A DNA stretch of 10,863 nucleotides from contig JADYZI010000211.1 of the NCBI GenBank assembly GCA_020853255.1, positions 1-10,863 on the forward strand, written 5' to 3'. Shown piece by piece: positions 6,531 through 10,863 of the stretch. The notes under the pieces are model-generated. The model saw only the letters and a list, made by a program, of their open reading frames with translations. It had not been told where the DNA came from and searched no databases. Position 1 is the stretch's first letter. Every line of letters starts with the position of its first letter. This stretch comes from Acidobacteriota bacterium. Lineage in GTDB: Bacteria; Acidobacteriota; Blastocatellia; Pyrinomonadales; Pyrinomonadaceae. A program made the position numbers and the translations under genes.

Positions 6531-7688
6531 GTGTCTCCATATACTTCACCCATCGACCAGGAAGCCGCCGCCGTCCGAAGTGGAGAGGAACTCGACCTAA
6601 CATCTCTGACGGCATTTCTGCGGCCTCACGTTGAAAGTGAGGCCCCTGTAGAGCTAAGTCAGTTTCCGGGTGGAAGCTCAAACCTCACGTATCTAGTAAA
6701 GGCCGGCCCGCACGAATTTGTCCTTCGCCGCCCGCCGTTTGGGAATACCGTCAAGACGGCGCATGATATGCGGCGAGAATTTGAAGTGCTGTCGAAGCTG
6801 TCGGCCGTTTATTCGCCCGCGCCGAAACCGATCTTGTTTTGCGATGACGAAAGCGTGATCGGTTCGGAATTCTATCTGATGGAACGACGGCGCGGACTGA
6901 TAATTCGCGGAAGTGTGAATGATTCGTCTGTCAGTAGCCCGCGTGTCAGCAGCCCGCACGTAAGTAAGGGCCCATCGCAAACACAAGTTCAAACAATTTC
7001 GCCGCTCGACCAAACGACCCAATCCGGCCGCATCCGCATCTGTAAAAGCTTTATCCAGAATCTCGCCGATCTCCACGCACTCGATATCACCACCGCCGGC
7101 CTTGGCGAACTCGGGCACCCCGAAGGCTATCCGAGGCGGCAGGTCAAAGGTTGGACAAAGCGTTACTTAGCAGTAAAAACTCACGAACACCGGGAATTGG
7201 AGGCCGCCATCGTATGGTTGAACAAAGATATCCCAAATGAATCCGGCGCATCGCTCGTGCATAACGATTACAAGTTCGACAACGTGATGCTCGACCCCGA
7301 TGATCTGACGCAAATAACTGCCGTGCTAGATTGGGAGATGGTGACCATCGGCGATCCGCTGATGGACCTCGGCACAACTCTCGGCTATTGGATGTCACCC
7401 GACGCAGGCGAAGAGTTGATGCGAATGCCGTTCAACCCTTACGTCTTGATGAAGAATGTAACGCGGCGCCAATTGGCAGATATGTACGCCGAGACATCCG
7501 GCCGAGATATTTCGAACATATTGTTCTATTACGTCTTCGGCACTTTCAAGATCGCAGTCATCGCGCAGCAGATCTATGCCCGCTATGCGAAAGGATTTAC
7601 CAGTGACCAGCGTTTTGCTCATTTTGACCGGTTCGTTTCGGCTCTTGGGAAGATCGGTGCAAGTACTATCGAGACTGGAAAACTGTGA
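6531..7688 (+). CDS. Phosphotransferase family protein (APH / ACAD10-like kinase fold)
   Basis: This cytoplasmic protein-kinase-like phosphotransferase resembles the N-terminal domain of ACAD10/ACAD11 and bacterial COG3173-type proteins, often linked to acyl-CoA or hydroxy-acid catabolism. Residue numbers below count from the TTG at 6525; subtract 2 for the GTG at 6531. Visible are QFPGGSSNLTYLV (46-58, nucleotide loop), FVLRRPPFG (65-73, catalytic Lys replaced by Arg as is common in this group), YLMERRRG (117-124), LADLHALD (180-187), the Brenner-type catalytic loop HNDYKFDN (246-253) and LDWE (268-271, metal Asp). Residues about 131-167 form a Ser/Pro-rich insertion between the lobes, containing a 15-bp DNA repeat described separately. 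The start is uncertain (TTG at 6525 or GTG at 6531; neither has an SD). It lies 42-48 bp after mutM, on the same strand, probably in the same transcript. The substrate is unknown. Confidence 0.82.
   Translation: MSPYTSPIDQEAAAVRSGEELDLTSLTAFLRPHVESEAPVELSQFPGGSSNLTYLVKAGPHEFVLRRPPFGNTVKTAHDMRREFEVLSKLSAVYSPAPKPILFCDDESVIGSEFYLMERRRGLIIRGSVNDSSVSSPRVSSPHVSKGPSQTQVQTISPLDQTTQSGRIRICKSFIQNLADLHALDITTAGLGELGHPEGYPRRQVKGWTKRYLAVKTHEHRELEAAIVWLNKDIPNESGASLVHNDYKFDNVMLDPDDLTQITAVLDWEMVTIGDPLMDLGTTLGYWMSPDAGEELMRMPFNPYVLMKNVTRRQLADMYAETSGRDISNILFYYVFGTFKIAVIAQQIYARYAKGFTSDQRFAHFDRFVSALGKIGASTIETGKL
6931..6973 (+). repeat. 15-bp tandem GCCCGC repeat with AGTAAGGGC end, inside the phosphotransferase gene
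   Basis: Two tandem 15-bp units, TCAGTAGCCCGCGTG (6931-6945) and TCAGCAGCCCGCACG (6946-6960), are followed by TAAGTAAGGGCCC. The last unit plus tail, GCCCGCACGTAAGTAAGGGC (6952-6971), can fold with GCCC paired to GGGC. The repeat encodes the SSPRVSSPHVSKG part of a loop inserted between the kinase lobes. An almost identical element occurs at 9601-9655 in an unrelated gene. Confidence 0.75.
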
Positions 7689-7709
7689 ATGGATGGAACG
7701 GTCTAATAC

Positions 7710-7743
7710 TAGCTCATAGCTGACAGCCAACAGCTATTAGCTA
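7710..7743. terminator. 13-bp inverted repeat after the phosphotransferase gene, possible terminator
   Basis: TAGCTCATAGCTG (7710-7722) and CAGCTATTAGCTA (7731-7743) pair over 13 positions with one mismatch around an 8-nt loop, beginning 22 bp after the phosphotransferase stop. The following sequence is AT-rich (ATATTTAGATTAATATTT) but lacks a clean T-run. It may end the nucleotidyltransferase-mutM-phosphotransferase transcript, or it may be another intergenic palindrome. No clear promoter for the next gene can be assigned in 7744-7795. Confidence 0.45.
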
Positions 7744-7795
7744 ATATTTAGATTAATATTTGATCCGCTGAATTTGATCTCAACGTTTGATCGCA

Positions 7796-10375
7796 ATGCA
7801 AAAACTTATCCTTCTGATCGGAATTATTATTACATCTTTGATCTCGGCATTTGCCCAATCGGTGCATATTCGCGTTAACCAGGCCGGATACTTGCCGAAC
7901 GACAAAAAGGTCGCGATCGCCTTCTCTAAAGAGCCGATCGCGGACGAATCATTTCTCGTGAGGAACGGAGACGGCGTAGTCTGGGGCGGCCGCGTCAAGC
8001 CTGTTGCTCCGCCGACGTGGGGCTCGACGTTTGGCAATTATTACGAACTGGATTTTTCTTCAATGTCGGAGGAACGCTCAGGCAGACATAAACTCCAGTT
8101 GGTTAAGTCGGGAGCGGTTTCGAGGGAATTTATTATCGGCCCTTATCCAGCATTTCACGAAGACCTCCTATTTTTCATGCGGCAGCAGCGGTGCGGGTAC
8201 AATCCGTTTCTCGATGCGGTTTGCCATATGCGCGACGGGCGTTCGTTTTACGCGCCGTTTGCGGATGAGACGTTTGTTGACGCGAGCGGCGGCTGGCACG
8301 ATGCGGGCGATCAGTTGAAATATTTGATAACCGCAAGCAATGCGACGGCGCGGATGATGCTTGCTTACGAATTGGACAAAGCAAAGTTTGGCGACTTTGT
8401 CGATGATCTCGGACGCGATGATAGACCGAACGGCATACCCGATATTTTGGACGAGGCAAGATGGGGACTCGACTGGATCCACAAACTTCATCCAAAGAGC
8501 GGTCAGCTTTTCCATCAGGTGGCGGACGACCGCGACCATCGCGGCTTTAAGCTTCCCGAAAACGATAACGCCGATTACGGTTGGGGTGCGAACAGCTATC
8601 GGCCCGTCTATTTCGCCGACGGAAAGCCGCAGGGCCTTTCGCAATTCAAGAGTCGCTCGACCGGCGTCGCAAATATCACGGGCCGTTCGGCGGCAGCAAT
8701 GGCGATGGCTTATCGCATCTGGAAAACCGATCTTAAAGACACCGTATTTGCATTGAAATGTCTTCTTGCCGCCGAAGACCTTTACTCAATGGGCAAGCGT
8801 CAGGAAGGTTTTCAGCAAGGCAATTCCTTCGGTGCACCGTATCGCTACAACGAAGACACTTGGGCCGACGATATGGAATACGCCGCCGCCGAATTATACA
8901 AAGCGACGCGCAAGCCGGCGTATCTCGCCGATGCGAAGCGATATGCAAAACTCGCCGGAACGACATCGTGGATGGAATTTGAAGATTCATCGATGGGTGA
9001 ACAGATGTCGCGGCATTACGAGATGTATCCGTTTACGAACGTCGGGCACTTCGCGTTGTACCCGCTGGTCGATAAGAAAACAAAACGCGAGCTTGCGGCA
9101 TATTATCGCAGCGGCATCGACCGCATCGTCGCCCGCGCGAAGACGAACCCTTACGGCGTCGGCGTGCCTTTCCTCTGGTGTTCGAACAACCTTGTCGTCG
9201 CATTTATTACGCAGGTCCATCTTTACGAATTGATGACCGGCGACAAGAAATATCACGATGCAATGATCGCTCACCGCGACTGGCTTCTTGGCCGCAACCC
9301 TTGGGGAACGTCAATGTTCGAAGGAATTCCGGCAAACGGCGAGTATCCCGAAGACACGCATTTGCCGACCGTGCAGCTTTTGAAAAAACAGGTCCGCGGC
9401 GGACTTGTAGATGGCCCGATCGCAGCTTCGACCTACAACGGCCTGATCGGCCTTACGCTGACAAAACCGGACGAGTTTGCGCCTTTTCAACCGCGTGATG
9501 TTGTCTATCACGACGACGTCGGCGATTACTCGACCAACGAACCGACAATGGACGGCACCGCGGATGCAATTCTCGTAATGGCAATGTTCAGCCATGCAAG
9601 GCAGAAACCCGCCGGGCAGAAGCCCGCGTTGCAGAAGCCCGCACGAAGTAAGGGCATACGCGTCGAGAATAAAACACTCACCTACACCGAAGGCGGCATC
9701 ACACGCGGCGACAAAACCTCCAAACGCATGGCACTCGTCTTCACCGGCGACGAATTTGCCGAAGGCGGAATGATCATCGCCGACGCGCTCAAAAAGCACA
9801 ACGTCAAAGCCTCATTCTTCCTCACCGGCCGCTTCTACCGAACACGCGCGAATCGCCAGTTACTCGAACGCCTCAAGAAAGACGGCCATTATCTCGGCCC
9901 GCATTCTGACCAGCATCTGCTCTACGCCGACTGGACGAACAGAAACAAAACTCTCGTAACCCGCCAGCAGTTCGAACGCGACCTGAACGACAATTTCGCC
10001 GCCATGCGCCCATTCGGAATCGACCGCAGGCAAGTTCCCTTTTTCCTTCCTCCCTACGAATGGTATAACCGCGAGATCGCCGATTGGAGTTCGGCAATGG
10101 GCTACCAGATCGTAAACTTCACACCCGGCACCCGCTCAAACGCCGACTACATGACCGACGACGACAAGAATTATATTTCCAGCGACGCAATAATCGCGAA
10201 GATCAAAGAATATGAGGCAAAAGATCCGAACGGCTTGAATGGCTTTATCCTCCTGACCCATATCGGTTCAGGCCCAAAACGGACAGATAAGTTTCACGAC
10301 CGCATCGGCGAACTGATCGAATGGCTGAAGAATAAAGGCTACGAACCGATAAGTGTAGATGAGTTGTTGAAGTAG
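7796..10375 (+). CDS. Secreted GH9 glycoside hydrolase fused to a divergent polysaccharide-deacetylase domain
   Basis: This is an exported two-enzyme fusion for polysaccharide (cellulose/beta-glucan-like) breakdown. The ATG at 7796 gives a clean signal peptide, MQKLILLIGIIITSLISAFA followed by QS; a TTG at 7787 is in frame but less likely. Numbering from this ATG: 22-120 is an Ig-like CelD_N domain beginning VHIRVNQAGYLPND. Residues 125-600 are the GH9 (alpha/alpha)6 barrel with GGWHDAGDQLKY (165-176; Asp169 and Asp172 activate the water), NGIPDILDEA, GRNPWGTSM (499-507) and DYSTNEPTMDGTAD (577-590; Glu582 the acid). The usual HHR motif is replaced by YPEDTHLP. A Gln-Lys-Pro-Ala linker (about 603-620) is followed by a NodB-like domain (622-859): VFTGDE (648-653, in place of TFDDG), HSDQH (703-707, two metal His), FFLPPYEW, and ILLTHIG near the end. 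I recall a similar GH9-deacetylase layout in Bacteroidota. The substrate of the second domain is unknown. Confidence 0.9.
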   Translation: MQKLILLIGIIITSLISAFAQSVHIRVNQAGYLPNDKKVAIAFSKEPIADESFLVRNGDGVVWGGRVKPVAPPTWGSTFGNYYELDFSSMSEERSGRHKLQLVKSGAVSREFIIGPYPAFHEDLLFFMRQQRCGYNPFLDAVCHMRDGRSFYAPFADETFVDASGGWHDAGDQLKYLITASNATARMMLAYELDKAKFGDFVDDLGRDDRPNGIPDILDEARWGLDWIHKLHPKSGQLFHQVADDRDHRGFKLPENDNADYGWGANSYRPVYFADGKPQGLSQFKSRSTGVANITGRSAAAMAMAYRIWKTDLKDTVFALKCLLAAEDLYSMGKRQEGFQQGNSFGAPYRYNEDTWADDMEYAAAELYKATRKPAYLADAKRYAKLAGTTSWMEFEDSSMGEQMSRHYEMYPFTNVGHFALYPLVDKKTKRELAAYYRSGIDRIVARAKTNPYGVGVPFLWCSNNLVVAFITQVHLYELMTGDKKYHDAMIAHRDWLLGRNPWGTSMFEGIPANGEYPEDTHLPTVQLLKKQVRGGLVDGPIAASTYNGLIGLTLTKPDEFAPFQPRDVVYHDDVGDYSTNEPTMDGTADAILVMAMFSHARQKPAGQKPALQKPARSKGIRVENKTLTYTEGGITRGDKTSKRMALVFTGDEFAEGGMIIADALKKHNVKASFFLTGRFYRTRANRQLLERLKKDGHYLGPHSDQHLLYADWTNRNKTLVTRQQFERDLNDNFAAMRPFGIDRRQVPFFLPPYEWYNREIADWSSAMGYQIVNFTPGTRSNADYMTDDDKNYISSDAIIAKIKEYEAKDPNGLNGFILLTHIGSGPKRTDKFHDRIGELIEWLKNKGYEPISVDELLK
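9601..9655 (+). repeat. 15-bp tandem GCAGAAGCCCGC repeat with AGTAAGGGC end, forming the interdomain linker
   Basis: Three tandem 15-bp units, GCAGAAACCCGCCGG, GCAGAAGCCCGCGTT and GCAGAAGCCCGCACG (9601-9645), are followed by AAGTAAGGGC (9646-9655). They encode QKPAG-QKPAL-QKPAR-SKG, the linker between the GH9 and deacetylase domains. The last part, GCCCGCACGAAGTAAGGGC, differs from the copy in the phosphotransferase gene (6952-6971) by one missing T, and is read in a different frame up to that point. Confidence 0.75.
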
Positions 10376-10385
10376 ATTCGGATTT

Positions 10386-10470
10386 GGCGGCGAAGCCGCC
10401 CTTAGAAAGTAGCCAGATGCGAAGCTTCTGGTAAAATGCCGATCCGCTATCTCGGCGGTGAAACCGCCGA
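10386..10470 (+). repeat. REP composite unit 1 (three GAA-loop hairpins)
   Basis: Ten bases after the GH9 stop codon comes hairpin 0, GGCGGC-GAA-GCCGCC (10386-10400), then an 8-nt linker (CTTAGAAA) and GTAG (10409-10412). The REP hairpin CCAGATGCGAAGCTTCTGG (10413-10431) follows: 5 bp, a T-T mismatch, 2 bp and a GAA loop. After a 20-nt spacer (10432-10451) the third hairpin is TCGGCGGT-GAA-ACCGCCGA (10452-10470, perfect 8-bp stem). GTAG directly before an imperfect palindrome is the known signature of REP elements recognised by RAYT proteins. The first hairpin may also serve as a 3' end for the GH9 transcript. Confidence 0.85.
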
Positions 10471-10498
10471 AACGTGATCGCCCAACGCGCTCATTCGA

Positions 10499-10579
10499 CC
10501 GCGTTTTCAACGCGGAATACCTTTTACCGGCATTCCAGAGGTTTCACCTCTGGCTACTCTCTTGTTGCCGCTCCGCGGC
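10499..10579 (-). repeat. REP composite unit 2, inverted orientation
   Basis: On the minus strand the same order is found. Hairpin 0 is GCCGC-GGA-GCGGC (10579-10567), followed by the 9-nt linker AACAAGAGA and GTAG (10557-10554). The REP hairpin is CCAGAGGT-GAA-ACCTCTGG (10553-10535), then a 19-nt spacer that can itself pair (AATGCC/GGTATT with one G-T pair), and hairpin CCGCGTT-GAA-AACGCGG (10515-10499). Compared with units 1 and 3, the REP stem shows a compensatory change next to the loop (C-G to T-A) and a G-C pair where the others have T-T. The pairing is therefore conserved beyond the sequence. Confidence 0.82.
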
Positions 10580-10620
10580 CCTGTCCGAAAGACTGAATTT
10601 GTGGGTCTTCAACTTCCAAT

Positions 10621-10702
10621 GCGGCGAAGCCGCCAACAGAAAGTAGCCAGATGCGAAGCTTCTGGAAATCGCACACACGCGATTCGTGCGGTGAAACCGC
10701 AC
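10621..10702 (+). repeat. REP composite unit 3 (three to four hairpins)
   Basis: Hairpin 0 is GCGGC-GAA-GCCGC (10621-10633), followed after one C by linker AACAGAAA and GTAG (10643-10646). The REP hairpin CCAGATGCGAAGCTTCTGG (10647-10665) is identical to that of unit 1. Within the 20-nt spacer AATCGC/GCGATT (10667-10672/10679-10684) can pair around ACACAC. The last hairpin is GTGCGGT-GAA-ACCGCAC (10686-10702). The unit ends 21 bp from the stop codon of the transposase gene. Confidence 0.85.
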
Positions 10703-10723
10703 AGAGGCCAGCGTTTGAAAAAC

Positions 10724-10863
10724 TCACCATAAATAATTTGCGTCATATTCCAGTTCATTTTCTTCCAAAAGACGCACATATTCGTCCTCAAATCGCTCGC
10801 GCCGATGGTGTTCTTCCTGACTGAGAATATACCGCTTTACGACCTCTCGTTCTCTCGGACAGA
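10724..10863 (-). CDS. REP-associated tyrosine transposase (RAYT, Y1/HUH family), C-terminal fragment
   Basis: The gene enters from the right edge; only the last 45 codons and the TGA (10726-10724) are in the window. The fragment begins CPREREVVKRYILSQEEHHRR and ends ELEYDANYLW. The pattern RYIxxQEEHHRRxxFxxEYxxLLxxxxLEYDxxYLW is, from memory, the standard C terminus of IS200-like REP-associated transposases (Transposase_17/Y1_Tnp). The Tyr at 10831-10829, in YILSQ, sits where Y1 transposases carry the nucleophilic tyrosine that cuts single-stranded DNA. These single-copy domesticated proteins recognise REP hairpins marked by GTAG, and three such hairpins lie directly downstream. The HUH motif and start codon are outside the window, so completeness of the gene cannot be judged. 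Confidence 0.85.
   Translation of the reverse strand, partial: CPREREVVKRYILSQEEHHRRERFEDEYVRLLEENELEYDANYLW

Noticed and set aside
10386..10702. CRISPR array
   Set aside because: Repeats are palindromic, of unequal length, in both orientations, and not separated by uniform unique spacers. The GTAG hairpins and adjacent RAYT explain them better.
10609..10791. 60-codon minus-strand frame across the REP unit and transposase end
   Set aside because: It overlaps the transposase tail in another frame, runs through hairpins and resembles no protein.

Overview
The window looks like a chromosomal segment of a Gram-negative-type, moderate-GC bacterium, most plausibly an Acidobacteriota member (Blastocatellia / Pyrinomonadales-like). 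That is an inference from gene style, the conserved TPR and small membrane proteins, the near absence of Shine-Dalgarno (SD) sequences, and the abundance of short palindromic repeats. I cannot confirm taxonomy without a search.

Layout. Positions 1-436 hold no convincing gene, only degenerate inverted repeats of the CCACGAA/TTCGTGG type. Positions 437-2154 (minus strand) form a tight operon, transcribed leftwards: a small two-helix membrane protein, a ThiE/TenI-family protein (GTGA overlap with it), then ThiD (3 bp gap). Positions 2281-4359 (minus) encode a 692-residue TPR protein, followed by a probable intrinsic terminator. From a divergent intergenic region (4360-4609) a plus-strand set begins: a sugar-nucleotidyltransferase of the mannose-1-phosphate guanylyltransferase type, MutM (formamidopyrimidine-DNA glycosylase, 1 bp downstream) and an APH/ACAD10-type phosphotransferase. 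A 13-bp inverted repeat follows. Then comes a large secreted two-domain enzyme (7796-10375): an N-terminal Ig-like domain plus GH9 glycoside hydrolase, fused to a divergent polysaccharide-deacetylase (NodB-like) domain.

The right end is the most remarkable part. Positions 10386-10702 are an array of nine compact hairpins with 3-nt GAA (once GGA) loops, organised as three copies (+, -, +) of one composite unit: a GC-rich hairpin, an 8-9 nt linker, GTAG plus a CCAGA...TCTGG hairpin, a 19-20 nt spacer, and another hairpin. The right edge (10724-10863, minus) is the C-terminal end of a Y1 (HUH) REP-associated tyrosine transposase (RAYT), with its probable catalytic tyrosine in a YILSQEEHH context. 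GTAG followed by an imperfect hairpin next to a RAYT gene is the hallmark of REP/REPIN systems. The flanking GAA-loop hairpins that accompany each REP here seem unusual.

A second repeat family, 15-bp tandem units with a GCCCGC core ending in AGTAAGGGC, sits in frame inside two unrelated proteins: the phosphotransferase and the GH9/deacetylase linker. The same DNA is read in different frames in the two genes, so the DNA rather than the peptide is what is shared. Two genes have a TATAAT box only 5-9 bp before the start codon, and no gene has a clear SD site, which points to leaderless translation.
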